Shown in pieces: positions 40,882 to 50,730 of a DNA stretch of 64,000 nucleotides. Made by a program: the position numbers and the translations under genes. The DNA is from Flavobacterium sp. CFS9 (GTDB lineage: Bacteria > Bacteroidota > Bacteroidia > Flavobacteriales > Flavobacteriaceae). Positions within the stretch are counted from its first letter, which is position 1, and each line of letters starts with the position of its first letter. Below the pieces are notes generated by a model that saw nothing but the letters and a program-made list of their open reading frames with translations, did no database searches and was not told the origin of the DNA. The stretch is taken from positions 1,984,001 to 2,048,000 of the forward strand of contig NZ_AP031573.1 in NCBI RefSeq assembly GCF_041154745.1, read 5' to 3'.

Positions 40882-43719
40882 ATGACAAAAAAAGGAACGT
40901 TATTATTTGTTTTATTGCCTATTAGTCTTCTGTTTGCACAAGAACACACCACTTTTTCAGGAACTATAGTTGACTCAAAGACTCTAAATCCATTGGAAAA
41001 TATTGTGTTAAACATTCAAAATTCTTCCATAACACAATTAACTGATGCAAAGGGAAAGTTTGAATTACACTCTGCTATAAAGGGAGACCAATTATTATGG
41101 ATACACAGTCAGGGCTATAAAGATCTTCTCTTAAAAATACAATCAAACCCGGGGCAAAAGGTTGAACTGGGTATTTTACCGTTAGAATATAATTATTCAG
41201 AAGAGACACCGGCAGCACTAATCACTTTGTTAGACAGCGATTTTTCAGATGATAACAGTTCATCGGAAATGACTTCGGGTCTTTTGCAATCTTCAAGAGA
41301 TGCTTTTATGCAGGCTTCAGCTTTCAATTGGGGGCAGGCCCGATTTAGGGTTCGGGGTCTGGACAGTGAAAATGGCGTAATGATGCTTAACGGTATGGTC
41401 ATGAATAAAATTTACGACGGAAGACCACAATGGAGCAATTGGGGAGGCTTGAACAATGTATTGCGAAATCAGGAATTTTCAGTTGGGGCTGCCGCTTCAA
41501 ATTATACTTTCGGAGGAGTTTTAGGAACCCAGCAAATAAATACACGTGCTTCATTGTACAGAAAAAACAGTCAGCTTTCTTTTTCAGGAAGCAATACGAT
41601 CTACAATTGGCGGGCTATTGCGACTTATGCCTCCGGAATGAATGCTTCCGGTTGGGCTTATGTACTTTCAGCAGGAAAACGCTGGTCGGATGAAGGTTAT
41701 TTTGAAGGAACAAATTTCGATGCAGAATCTTTTTTTATTAGTGTAGAAAAGAAACTGAACGATAAGCATTCATTGAACTTTACAGGATTTTATACGCCAA
41801 ATTCAAGAGGAAAAAATTCAGCAAATACAAATGAAGTTATCCAATTAACCAGTGAGAAATACAATTCTTATTGGGGATTTCAAAATGGGAAAAAGAGAAA
41901 TGCGAGAGTAAAAAGAGTCGAAGAACCGGTATTGATGCTAAATCATTATTACAAAATAAATGAGAAAACAAATCTGAATTCCGGTCTAATGTATCAATTC
42001 GGTCAGGTAGGAAACAGTACTATTGACTATCAAAATGCTGCGAGTCCCGATCCGGTGTATTATCAAAAACTGCCCAGTTATTATACCTCAATCTATGGAA
42101 AAGACAAAGGGGAGTTTTCAGGAGATTTCACCCCCGATTATATAAGTGCTGAAAAAGCAAAAACAAATTTTCTCGAAAACCGTCAGATCAATTGGGCTGA
42201 ATTATATCGTGCCAATCAGAAACCAATTTTAAATTCTGATGGAACAATTAATGGATTTGAGCCTGCACAAAGTCACTATGTTTTATATGAAGACCGGACA
42301 GATGATAAAACTTTTGGTGCAAATTCAAACTTAAATGTACAGGTAACAGAGAATACTGCTTTTGATGGAGGAATTGCTTTTAGAAAATTAAAATCACATC
42401 AGTTTCAATATCTTTTAGATTTGCTGGGAGGGCAATATTTTGAAGACATTGATGAGTTTTATCAAGGTAATCCCGCACAGTCTGATTTACAAAACCCGAA
42501 TCGTCAGGTAAAAGAAGGAGATGTTTATGGTTACAATTACAATCTTCTAGCAACTACAATTGATGCTTTCACACAGTTTAAATTCAGTTATAAAAAAATA
42601 GATTTTTATTTAGGTCAGTATTATTCGGTTTCCAATTACCAGAGAGAAGGATTGTATCAGAACGGAATTTATCCAACATCATCACTAGGAAAAAGCAAAG
42701 ATGTAAATTTTGAAAATTTTGGTTTTAAAGGTGGCCTGACCTATAAAATTTCAGGAAAACAATGGATGTTTCTTAACGGAATGCATCTAAGCAGAGCACC
42801 ATCCATACGAAATACATTTTTAAATTCCAGACTGAATAATTCGATAGTCGACGGAATTGAAAATGAAAGTATAAGCAGCGCAGAAGGAAACTATGTTTTT
42901 CGTTCTCCTAATTTTAAAATTCGCTCTACATTTTATTATTTATTGATTAAAAATACAACCCGAACTTCCTTTTTCTTCGCTGAAGGAATTTTTGATCAGG
43001 GTGCCGCTTACAACAATACAGATGCATTTGTTAGTCAGACTTTGACTCATCTGGATAAGAAAAATTGGGGTATGGAATTTAGTCTTGAATGGCAAATTTC
43101 GTCTACGTTAAAAGCAACTTCATCTGTGGCGTATGGTAATTATGTCTACAGCAGTAATCCTAATGTATCAATAACTAACGATGCAAATGTGGCAGAAGGC
43201 GGTACTCAGACCACTTTTGATTTTGGAAAATCATATCTTAAAAACTACAAACAGCCGGGTATGCCTCAACAAGCATATTCCATTGGATTAGAATACAGAG
43301 ATCCTAAATTTTGGTGGCTGGGAGCGAATATTAATTATTTGTCTGACACTTATATTGATGTTTCGCCAATTGCTAGAACCAATCGGTTTTATGTAAACGC
43401 TGTGAATGGTCACGTCTTCCCGGAAGCGACTGAAGAACGGACAGCTGCTTTGCTCAAACAGGAAAAATTTGATCCCATTTCATTATTAAATATTGCAGGA
43501 GGGAAGTCCTGGCGTATCGCTCACAAGTATATAGGTGCTTTCTGGAGTGTTAATAATGTTCTGAATGTTATGTACAAAACTGGTGGTTTCGAACAAGCCC
43601 GAAATGCCAATTTTAGAGCTCTCAATCAGGATGTTTCCAGCGGAACACCCTCATTTGGTTCTAAATATTATTATGGATATGGAAGAACTTATTTTGTGAA
43701 CCTTACCATGAGTTTGTAA
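40882..43719 (+). CDS. TonB-dependent receptor with carboxypeptidase-like domain
   Basis: A 945-residue outer-membrane receptor: signal peptide (residues 1-18, ending LLFAQ), CarboxypepD_reg-like domain (about 22-100), plug region (about 110-230; RGLDSENGVMMLNGMVMN and GGLNNVLRNQEFSVG) and a barrel with an aromatic C-terminus (RTYFVNLTMSL). Unlike SusC proteins it has no SusD neighbour; its partner is the DUF5689 lipoprotein 20 bp downstream. Substrate unknown. Confidence 0.92.
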   Translation: MTKKGTLLFVLLPISLLFAQEHTTFSGTIVDSKTLNPLENIVLNIQNSSITQLTDAKGKFELHSAIKGDQLLWIHSQGYKDLLLKIQSNPGQKVELGILPLEYNYSEETPAALITLLDSDFSDDNSSSEMTSGLLQSSRDAFMQASAFNWGQARFRVRGLDSENGVMMLNGMVMNKIYDGRPQWSNWGGLNNVLRNQEFSVGAAASNYTFGGVLGTQQINTRASLYRKNSQLSFSGSNTIYNWRAIATYASGMNASGWAYVLSAGKRWSDEGYFEGTNFDAESFFISVEKKLNDKHSLNFTGFYTPNSRGKNSANTNEVIQLTSEKYNSYWGFQNGKKRNARVKRVEEPVLMLNHYYKINEKTNLNSGLMYQFGQVGNSTIDYQNAASPDPVYYQKLPSYYTSIYGKDKGEFSGDFTPDYISAEKAKTNFLENRQINWAELYRANQKPILNSDGTINGFEPAQSHYVLYEDRTDDKTFGANSNLNVQVTENTAFDGGIAFRKLKSHQFQYLLDLLGGQYFEDIDEFYQGNPAQSDLQNPNRQVKEGDVYGYNYNLLATTIDAFTQFKFSYKKIDFYLGQYYSVSNYQREGLYQNGIYPTSSLGKSKDVNFENFGFKGGLTYKISGKQWMFLNGMHLSRAPSIRNTFLNSRLNNSIVDGIENESISSAEGNYVFRSPNFKIRSTFYYLLIKNTTRTSFFFAEGIFDQGAAYNNTDAFVSQTLTHLDKKNWGMEFSLEWQISSTLKATSSVAYGNYVYSSNPNVSITNDANVAEGGTQTTFDFGKSYLKNYKQPGMPQQAYSIGLEYRDPKFWWLGANINYLSDTYIDVSPIARTNRFYVNAVNGHVFPEATEERTAALLKQEKFDPISLLNIAGGKSWRIAHKYIGAFWSVNNVLNVMYKTGGFEQARNANFRALNQDVSSGTPSFGSKYYYGYGRTYFVNLTMSL

Positions 43720-43739
43720 AATTTTAAAACCAATTTGAA

Positions 43740-45089
43740 ATGAAAAATAGATTCTTACTTTTCGGTTATGCATTCTTGTTGCCGATGATTTATAGCTGTA
43801 ATAATGAAATTGAAATTCCAAAATTGGAATGTACACAACCGAGTTTAGTTATTAATCAGAAGGTTCAGAAAGTTAAAGATTTTTCAGGACCCGTTCCGAA
43901 ACAATATGGCTACGATGATACTATTGAGGCTTACGTAGTGTCAAGCGATGAGGGAGGAAATTTCTTTAAGATACTTTTCCTGCAAACTATCGCAACTGAT
44001 GAAACACCGGCAACAGGATTTAGTGTTGCGGTTGATGTTACCAACACTTATATCGATTTTCGGATGGGGAACAAAGTGTATATCAAATTAAAGAATCAGT
44101 TTACAGATTTATATTTTGGTGGTTTGCGTATCGGAAGTTTGTCCGTAAGCAATTCGGGAGATCCAGTAATAGGCAGAATTTCGCAGACCGATTATAAAAA
44201 TATCCTCAATGCATCCTGTACCATAATGGATGAAAGTAAATTGGTGAAAACAATTTCTGTAGAAGAAGCGCTCAATGACGATAAGCTTAATACATTAGTG
44301 GAGTTGAACGGAGTTCAGTTTGCAGAGGAAGCGATTGGCCGTCATTATTTTGAAGAATCCAATAATGTAGGCGGTTCGACAAACTGGAACCTTCAGGATA
44401 AAAGCGGGAATCAGATTATTTTCAGAACAAGCAGTTATGCGGGTTTTGCAAATAAATTGGTACCGGAAGGGAGTGGAAAAGTGAGAGGAGTTTTGACCAA
44501 ATACGGATCAGATTATCAATTAATGAGCAGATCAGAAAAAGATCTGGAAATGAACGGAAAAAGAGATATACCAATTTTTACGGAAGATTTTCAATCTGTA
44601 AAAAATAATGTGAATTTTATTTTGCCGGGTTGGAGTAACATTGTTGAAAAAGCTTCAAAATTATGGGAGAGTATGATGTATGCCGGAAACGGTTATGCAG
44701 AGTTTAATACCACAAGTACTACTGCAGCCGAAAATGCTGCCTGGCTGGTTACTCCAAAAATCAATTTGAGCGGTTATAAAAATGCAGTATTATCCTTTAG
44801 AAGCGCACAGCACGACTTAAAGATTGATTCGCCATTAAATATGCTCGAGGTTTATGTTTCGACTAATTTCGATGGTTCTAGTGTAACCAAAGCAAAATGG
44901 ACAAAGCTAACGGCAAAATTCCCTTCATTGTTGACACCATCCCGGGTTTTTATCAGTTCCGGAGCAATTGATTTATCTTCCTATTCAGGGAATATTAATA
45001 TTGCATTTAAATATATGGGTTCGGGCAAGGATAAAACTTTGAATGGTGCTTTTATGGTTGATGATGTTAGAATTTTTGCTGAAAAATAA
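43740..45089 (+). CDS. DUF5689 lipoprotein with choice-of-anchor J-like C-terminus
   Basis: A 449-residue lipoprotein: lipobox YSC (Cys about residue 20), a DUF5689 domain (about 35-265; KQYGYDDTIEAYVVSSDEGGNFFKILFLQ in part and the NGVQFAEE segment), and a C-terminal carbohydrate-binding-like beta domain (about 280-449, ending FMVDDVRIFAEK) of the choice-of-anchor kind. It lies 20 bp after the TonB receptor gene and is probably its surface partner, capturing substrate as SusD does in other systems. Confidence 0.85.
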   Translation: MKNRFLLFGYAFLLPMIYSCNNEIEIPKLECTQPSLVINQKVQKVKDFSGPVPKQYGYDDTIEAYVVSSDEGGNFFKILFLQTIATDETPATGFSVAVDVTNTYIDFRMGNKVYIKLKNQFTDLYFGGLRIGSLSVSNSGDPVIGRISQTDYKNILNASCTIMDESKLVKTISVEEALNDDKLNTLVELNGVQFAEEAIGRHYFEESNNVGGSTNWNLQDKSGNQIIFRTSSYAGFANKLVPEGSGKVRGVLTKYGSDYQLMSRSEKDLEMNGKRDIPIFTEDFQSVKNNVNFILPGWSNIVEKASKLWESMMYAGNGYAEFNTTSTTAAENAAWLVTPKINLSGYKNAVLSFRSAQHDLKIDSPLNMLEVYVSTNFDGSSVTKAKWTKLTAKFPSLLTPSRVFISSGAIDLSSYSGNINIAFKYMGSGKDKTLNGAFMVDDVRIFAEK

Positions 45090-45227
45090 GGCTATTTTTA
45101 ATAGATACTTAGTTAAGGTCTTGATTTTTAGATAGTAATTTAATACAGTATTGTTTTTGAGATTTAAACTGTTAAATTTTAGTAGAATTTTGTATTTTGG
45201 TCACCCCAAATCAATACAAATACCACT

Positions 45228-46097
45228 ATGAAAATCTATTTTCTTGCCATCATCATGATGGTTTTTCCATGTTTGCTGCACAGTCAGAGTCAGAACACTA
45301 CACCTGTCAGATTGAAACAAATTAATATTGTCAAAACAAATTACCAGAACTCTAAAGATGGTGAAATTGTAAACAAAACGGTTGTTTTTAAAGACGGGAA
45401 AATACAAACCATTACGACTTCAGATGTCATTCAGCATTTCTTTTACAATACCAAAGGACTATTGGATATGACAGTTAAAGATAAGGTAGGAAGTGACTGG
45501 AAAGAAGTTGTGAATTATAGTTATGATGCCGACAACAACATCACAAAGTTTGTAAAAAAATATCAGGAAGGAAATGACTACATTACCAAAGTAGTGACTT
45601 TTACTTACGAAGGCGCAAGAGTAAAGGTAATTACAAAAAAGAGTACCAATCATCAGAATTTAGTGGATGATATCGAATATATTGTTGAAAACGGTGCTAT
45701 CGTAAGACGTACTTCCCGAGACAGAAACAAAGCCATCATTGGTAAAATCGAATATGTTTATTTCAACGATAATGTCATAAAGCATAAAGGTTTGGTAGGA
45801 GATAAAATTTCGAAAAGTTTTATTTTTGATGATAAGAATTCTGTTGATCTTCTGATTGTTAAAAGCTTATTTGGAGATAATTATAAAGTGATTGTACCAA
45901 TGATTTCGTATCATGAAGAAGAATTCAGTTTTGAATCCATTTCTCCTAATAACGAAATCGTATTTAGTCCCTCCTCTACTGTTTTGGTTGGAGTGAGCAG
46001 AAAATACAAATACAACAAACTGAACTTTCCAATCTCTTGCTCTCAGATAGAGGAAAACGGAATTGTAAAAACAGAAAAAACTTTTATTTACGAGTAA
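45228..46097 (+). CDS. secreted hypothetical protein, YD-like strand repeats
   Basis: A 289-residue exported protein with a signal peptide ending near LLHSQ (residue ~20). The mature part is a series of beta strands with tyrosine/asparagine patterns (YSYDADNNITKFVKKY, YNKLNFPISCSQIEENG, YVYFNDNVIKHKG), reminiscent of the extended repeats in RHS/YD proteins but without a clear core. No named family recognised. Not linked to the neighbouring genes by close spacing. Confidence 0.6.
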   Translation: MKIYFLAIIMMVFPCLLHSQSQNTTPVRLKQINIVKTNYQNSKDGEIVNKTVVFKDGKIQTITTSDVIQHFFYNTKGLLDMTVKDKVGSDWKEVVNYSYDADNNITKFVKKYQEGNDYITKVVTFTYEGARVKVITKKSTNHQNLVDDIEYIVENGAIVRRTSRDRNKAIIGKIEYVYFNDNVIKHKGLVGDKISKSFIFDDKNSVDLLIVKSLFGDNYKVIVPMISYHEEEFSFESISPNNEIVFSPSSTVLVGVSRKYKYNKLNFPISCSQIEENGIVKTEKTFIYE

Positions 46098-46107
46098 CAT
46101 AAATTTT

Positions 46108-46187
46108 AAATCCGAAAATTCAAATCTGAAATCCCAAATTCCAAACCTCAATTAACAATTGCGATTTGGAATTTGGGATTTGGATTT
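46108..46187. repeat. heptad-periodic island with inverted arms
   Basis: Six 7-bp units (AAATCCG, AAAATTC, AAATCTG type) from 46108 to 46149, with an inverted partner at 46165-46187 (TTTGGAATTTGGGATTTGG), giving a possible stem-loop between the secreted gene and hflX. Confidence 0.65.
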
Positions 46188-46260
46188 TTAAAGAATAGTG
46201 TAATTTTTCAAATACGGTTTAAAAAACGAGTTCTATAAGGGTTAGTACCTTACAAATCAT

Positions 46261-46268
46261 TAAATTTG
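46261..46268 (+). promoter_or_regulatory. -7 box of hflX
   Basis: TAAATTTG followed by CACC, 16 bp before the hflX ATG. No TTG at the ideal distance. Confidence 0.5.
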
Positions 46269-46284
46269 CACCTTATTCAAAGCT

Positions 46285-47514
46285 ATGTTAGAAAAAGAAG
46301 TTATAAATTTTGAGAGAACAGCCATTGTAGGTATTATAACTCAAAATCAAAGTGAAGAAAAACTTAACGAATATCTGGATGAATTAGAGTTTTTGACTTT
46401 TACCGCAGGAGGTGAAGTGATTAAACGCTTTTCGCAAAAAATGGAACGTCCAAATCCGAAGACTTTTGTAGGGACAGGAAAAATAGATGAAATCAATCTT
46501 TTTGTAAAAGAAAACAATATATCGACGTTGATTTTTGATGATGAATTATCACCATCACAACAAAAGAATATTTCCAGAATTATCGATTGTAAAATTTTAG
46601 ACCGAACGAATTTAATTCTGGATATTTTTGCGCAAAGAGCTGAGACCTCTTATGCAAGAACACAGGTTGAGCTGGCACAATGTCAATATTTACTGCCTAG
46701 ACTTTCTGGTTTATGGACACACCTTGAGCGTCAAAAAGGGGGTATTGGTATGCGTGGTCCGGGAGAAACCGAGATCGAAACAGACAGACGTATCGTACGT
46801 GACCGAATTTCGCTACTAAAGGATAAAATCAAGACCATCGACAAACAAATGAGCATTCAGCGCAGTAATCGCGGTGCGATGGTTCGTGTGGCGCTTGTAG
46901 GATATACCAATGTTGGAAAATCGACTCTGATGAATGCGATTGGTAAAAGTGATGTTTTTGTTGAAAATAAATTATTTGCAACTTTAGATACCACTGTTCG
47001 AAAAGTAGTAATTAAAAACTTACCGTTTTTATTATCGGATACCGTAGGTTTTATTAGAAAATTGCCAACACAGCTGGTAGATTCGTTTAAAAGTACGCTC
47101 GATGAGGTACGTGAAGCCGATTTACTATTGCATGTTGTAGATATTTCGCACCCTGATTTTGAAGATCATATCGAATCGGTAAATCAAACTTTGTTAGAGA
47201 TTAAGAGTAATGACAAACCAACGATTATGGTTTTTAATAAAATTGATGCCTACAAACATTTGACAATTGATGAAGATGATTTAATTACCGAAAGAACAAG
47301 AAGACATTATACGCTTGAGGAATGGAAACAGACCTGGATGAGTAATGTTGGAGAAGATAAAGCACTGTTTATCTCGGCAACACAAAAACAGAATTTTGAA
47401 GAATTCAGAGAAATGGTTTACGAGGCAGTCCGCCAGATTCATATCACGAGATTCCCTTATAACAAGTTTTTGTATCCGGATTATAAAGATGCAATTGAGA
47501 AAGAAGAGGAATAA
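46285..47514 (+). CDS. hflX: ribosome-associated GTPase HflX
   Basis: A GTPase that binds and rescues or splits ribosomes under stress. The 409-residue protein shows an N-terminal HflX domain (about residues 1-170, FVGTGKIDEIN and the ARTQVELAQCQYLLPRLSGLW segment), then the G domain: GYTNVGKST (G1, about residue 208), DTVGFIRKLP (G3, about 252) and NKID (G4, about 315). A terminator follows at 47537. Confidence 0.96.
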   Translation: MLEKEVINFERTAIVGIITQNQSEEKLNEYLDELEFLTFTAGGEVIKRFSQKMERPNPKTFVGTGKIDEINLFVKENNISTLIFDDELSPSQQKNISRIIDCKILDRTNLILDIFAQRAETSYARTQVELAQCQYLLPRLSGLWTHLERQKGGIGMRGPGETEIETDRRIVRDRISLLKDKIKTIDKQMSIQRSNRGAMVRVALVGYTNVGKSTLMNAIGKSDVFVENKLFATLDTTVRKVVIKNLPFLLSDTVGFIRKLPTQLVDSFKSTLDEVREADLLLHVVDISHPDFEDHIESVNQTLLEIKSNDKPTIMVFNKIDAYKHLTIDEDDLITERTRRHYTLEEWKQTWMSNVGEDKALFISATQKQNFEEFREMVYEAVRQIHITRFPYNKFLYPDYKDAIEKEEE

Positions 47515-47536
47515 AGTCTTTGATTTAGTTATACAA

Positions 47537-47572
47537 ACCTCCCTTTTGACTTTTCAAAAGAGAGGTTTTTTT
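47537..47572 (+). terminator. intrinsic terminator after hflX
   Basis: ACCTCCCTTTTGA / TCAAAAGAGAGGT stem followed by seven T residues. Confidence 0.88.
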
Positions 47573-47721
47573 ATAATCGGCTAAATCTGCCGAATCTGTG
47601 AAGAATTCTCGGCCACTAATTTTCCTCGTTTTTTTCGCCACAGATTAAGGGATTAAAAAAGATTTCTTTAAATAATCTTTTCTCTTATTTTCAAGAGCTA
47701 CTCCATAATGAAGAGGTGTTT

Positions 47722-48111
47722 TTATTTTCTTAATTTTACATATAGTAAATTAGAGTATCTGCCTTTATATAAGTCATTTGGGTAGCTAAAACTAATTATA
47801 GTGCCATTTAATATTCCTTTTACTTTTCTGTTTGAAAAGCTAAATTCAATAATGATCTCATTATTATTTTCAGACTTATTAGATTTCCAAGTTCCAACGG
47901 AATTTGTCTTTGTATTATTGTTTTTTAATTCAAAAGTCTTATCTGCATTGATCAATAATAATCGATACTCTTCTGCTTTAACTAATGTATCCCTTGTGAC
48001 AAATTTATCAATTTCATATTTACCAATGATTTGTTTTTCATCTATTTTTGAAGAACAACTTAAATAAAGGGTAAAAATTGACAATAAAATAAATCTATAT
48101 AAATTTTTCAT
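47722..48111 (-). CDS. small lipoprotein, candidate immunity protein
   Basis: A 129-residue lipoprotein: signal peptide with lipobox LSCSS (Cys about residue 19), then a lipocalin-like strand pattern (IIGKYEIDKFV, GTWKSNKSENNNEIIIEF, IISFSYPNDLYKGRY). It begins 4 bp after the stop of the RHS-core/papain-like gene upstream, a tight pairing typical of toxin-immunity modules. The envelope location suggests it protects against a toxin acting in the periplasm. No family recognised; the immunity role is inferred from position. Confidence 0.55.
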   Translation of the reverse strand: MKNLYRFILLSIFTLYLSCSSKIDEKQIIGKYEIDKFVTRDTLVKAEEYRLLLINADKTFELKNNNTKTNSVGTWKSNKSENNNEIIIEFSFSNRKVKGILNGTIISFSYPNDLYKGRYSNLLYVKLRK

Positions 48112-48115
48112 AGTT

Positions 48116-49291
48116 CTAATTTGTATCTCTTACTTCAGTTAATATATATCTTGCTGGTCTGCCTTCTTTATTGTCAATGGGTCTATTTTCATTTCCATTT
48201 AAGGGGATATTGTTGTCAACATCTCCAAAATAATAAGTACCATCGCTTCCTTTTACCAATCTAAATTTATTTTTTTCTAAATCAGTACCTACTTTTTCTC
48301 CTTTGCCATCGCTATAGTTATCATAGTAAGAAAAATAAGCACCATTATAATCAGTTCCCATTCCTACTATTGTAATATAATGATTTGTTGCTCCATTAGG
48401 ATTTCCTGTTTCTTTGTCAGGATTATACATAACACCTGCCATAACTGCTTTACCATCTTTAAGATTATTTATTATGGTATTGATACCTTTTTGTAAATCC
48501 AGTTTAGATTTATCTCCGCCTTTTTCCACAAACATATCAATTCTATTTTTTGAACCTCCAGCAGTATAGTTTCCGTTTGAACCTTGCTCAACTTGCAATC
48601 TACTATAATCTGCACATTGTTCGTGTTTTGAAGTCCTATTAATTTCAATACCTAAAAAGGAAGTTGTTCTCACGATGTTATTATTATAATTTATCCATTT
48701 TTGACCGCTCATTACGTTAGTCACTGTTGTAATACCACTAAGTTTTGGAGGTTTTGGTGCTATCCCGTCAGGATCAACAAAAAAGTCTGGATTGTTGACG
48801 CAAAATGCAGACGAGGACATATCTGGAAACTTCTCCTCTAATGAGGCAATATTGCTCCAATTAGCTCTCGCAGGGGTATAAAGTCTCGAACTATAGTCAT
48901 ACATGTTAAGTTCCAGCTCGTCTTGGAGCTCTTTTTCATTGTATTTGTTGAAATCATTTTTTAAACTGATTTTATCAATATTATTAGTATCATTTACATA
49001 TTTCGTTCCATAAAGGTCGTTTTTTATTGTGATCTCTCCAAGTCTGGCAGTGTTGTTTGTATTAAATTCATCGGTTTTATAAGATTCTTTAGCAAATCTT
49101 GCCATTTCAGCAGCATTTTTATCACCTTCAATCTTCTGATACCAGATGTTAAGAAAAAAATGTCTAAAACGTGCCATTTCACCGGGACTGGTGTCTTTTA
49201 ATACAATTTTGTGGTTTTTAATAAACATAATATTTTTTGTGTTAATGAATGGTACTTGATCACTATGGTTTTGCAATTTTAATAACCACAT
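48116..49291 (-). CDS. orphan RHS-core protein with papain-like C-terminal domain (probable toxin)
   Basis: A 391-residue protein. Residues about 115-177 are an RHS repeat-associated core: YNEKELQDELELNMYDYSSR, then WSNIASLEEKFPD and FCVNNPDFFVDPDGI, partly degenerate (DPL replaced by ASL). Everything after that is variable, as in polymorphic toxins: a cysteine-peptidase-like domain with candidate triad Cys226 (EQCADYS), His304 (TNHYITIVGMG) and Asp324 (YYDNYS). Normal RHS proteins are much longer, with many YD repeats upstream; here only about 110 unrelated residues precede the core, so this may be a truncated or cassette gene. A second possible start lies at 49228. Confidence 0.7.
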   Translation of the reverse strand: MWLLKLQNHSDQVPFINTKNIMFIKNHKIVLKDTSPGEMARFRHFFLNIWYQKIEGDKNAAEMARFAKESYKTDEFNTNNTARLGEITIKNDLYGTKYVNDTNNIDKISLKNDFNKYNEKELQDELELNMYDYSSRLYTPARANWSNIASLEEKFPDMSSSAFCVNNPDFFVDPDGIAPKPPKLSGITTVTNVMSGQKWINYNNNIVRTTSFLGIEINRTSKHEQCADYSRLQVEQGSNGNYTAGGSKNRIDMFVEKGGDKSKLDLQKGINTIINNLKDGKAVMAGVMYNPDKETGNPNGATNHYITIVGMGTDYNGAYFSYYDNYSDGKGEKVGTDLEKNKFRLVKGSDGTYYFGDVDNNIPLNGNENRPIDNKEGRPARYILTEVRDTN

Positions 49292-49698
49292 TTCTTAAGG
49301 ATAACTAGTTTTTAAAAGGAGATAAAAGTACTCTGAAACAGCTTCTTAAAAAAAAGAATAGACTTTAAAAGTCAGTAGTTTCAGTTGATGTGTTCTGTCT
49401 TGATTATGAACTCAGTAGTCTGGGGAGAATTACATTATTTTCATACGATATGGTATTATACTCTAATATGTAGAACTAATCAATAAGTACAATTTGGTGC
49501 AATATTTATGTGTTTTAGGTGCTTCGTTACAACCCAAAAAAAACACCCACTATTTCAATTAAGAAAAAAGGGGTGTATAAGAAAAATAGAAAATTTAGCT
49601 TCTATAGTTTTTTAGGTTTTAGACCTTCTTATAATTCACATATTATGAAGATATAGGACAGAGTTTATTGTTTGTAGATTTATTTTGTATTGTGATTC
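49292..49698. other. intergenic stretch with DUF3078 terminator
   Basis: AT-rich. On the minus strand ACACCC (49571-49576) / GGGTGT (49543-49548) with a loop of 22 nt, followed by a T tract (plus A run 49536-49542), could end the DUF3078 transcript. Otherwise no gene or clear signal seen. Confidence 0.45.
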
Positions 49699-50649
49699 TT
49701 AAAACCCAAAATTTATTCCTACACCAAATACTTGCCTGGTTTGGAATCCACTGAAAGCATTATCGTCATAGATGGCCTGGAAGGATAAGTTTGCCGATAG
49801 AAATTTGTTGACTTTCATGATGACATTCAACGAGTAGTTGATATCTACATTTTGCGGATCTCTTAAATAGTTAGAATACAAATTCAGAGTATTCTCGGCA
49901 GTTACGTTGGTCATGATGGCCAGTTTGTAATAAACCGAAGCATAAAACCCAAGTTCGTATAACATACTTTTATTAGCATCTACTCCAAAATAAGCCCCGT
50001 CTACATAAGGCAATCCTGTTGCCTGATCAATTCCAGAAGTATAAGCGCGGTCTACAAAAGTAAATTTTGAAGTTAGAGGAGCAAAGTTTATTTTTAAATC
50101 CTCCGTTTTAGACCAGTAAATACCAGGTCCCGTAGTGAGATATCCCGGAGACATAAACTTGGTGTTTTCAGTTCTGATTTCCTTCCCGTTTGCATCCTTA
50201 CCATACAGATAACCCGTTGTAAATTGGGTTCTGAAATTTAAAAAGAAAGAATAATACCAGTCTCCAAAAGCTTTCTTCCCTACAATTGAATTGAATTCTA
50301 AACGGTCATCGGTCTTTTTTTCGAAATCTGCATTTTTAGTTTGCAAAAGACCATACGAAGCCAGAATCTTATTGTCCCAGGTGAGATCGTCTTTTTTATA
50401 GTTAAAGTCGTAATTGATTCCTAAAGTTCCAGAGAAGCTGTCTTCACCTCCGGCAACCCAATTGTTAAAACTCGATTGATTCAGTAAGAGAGACACGGTA
50501 CCTTTTGCCTTCCATCCTTCGTCTTCTATGGTATCATTTATTTTTTTTACTGCTTTTTCAGTATTTTGGATTAGTTCCTTTTCTGAATTTTGCGCATGAA
50601 CAAAAGTAAAATTCGCTAAAATAAGGAGTAATAACGCTAGCTTTTTCAT
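49699..50649 (-). CDS. DUF3078 outer-membrane beta-barrel-like protein
   Basis: A 316-residue exported protein with a signal peptide (ending FVHAQ, residue ~20). The DUF3078 pattern is evident: GWKAKGTVSLLLNQSSFNNWVAGGEDSFSGTLGINYDFNYKKDD in part, then alternating aromatic strands ending in FGVGINFGF, typical of a small outer-membrane barrel. Function unknown. In Bacteroidota it is found near the SUF genes, as here. Confidence 0.85.
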   Translation of the reverse strand: MKKLALLLLILANFTFVHAQNSEKELIQNTEKAVKKINDTIEDEGWKAKGTVSLLLNQSSFNNWVAGGEDSFSGTLGINYDFNYKKDDLTWDNKILASYGLLQTKNADFEKKTDDRLEFNSIVGKKAFGDWYYSFFLNFRTQFTTGYLYGKDANGKEIRTENTKFMSPGYLTTGPGIYWSKTEDLKINFAPLTSKFTFVDRAYTSGIDQATGLPYVDGAYFGVDANKSMLYELGFYASVYYKLAIMTNVTAENTLNLYSNYLRDPQNVDINYSLNVIMKVNKFLSANLSFQAIYDDNAFSGFQTRQVFGVGINFGF

Positions 50650-50730
50650 GATATCTGGTTTAAATGTGGTAAGAACAAATATACTAAATAATCGTTAAAA
50701 AGCCTTATGGGATGCAGCTGATAAGGAGTG

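Noticed and set aside
48116..49291. Pseudogene of an ordinary RHS protein
   Set aside because: The frame is intact and the C-terminal domain keeps a plausible catalytic triad, so a working short or cassette toxin is at least as likely.
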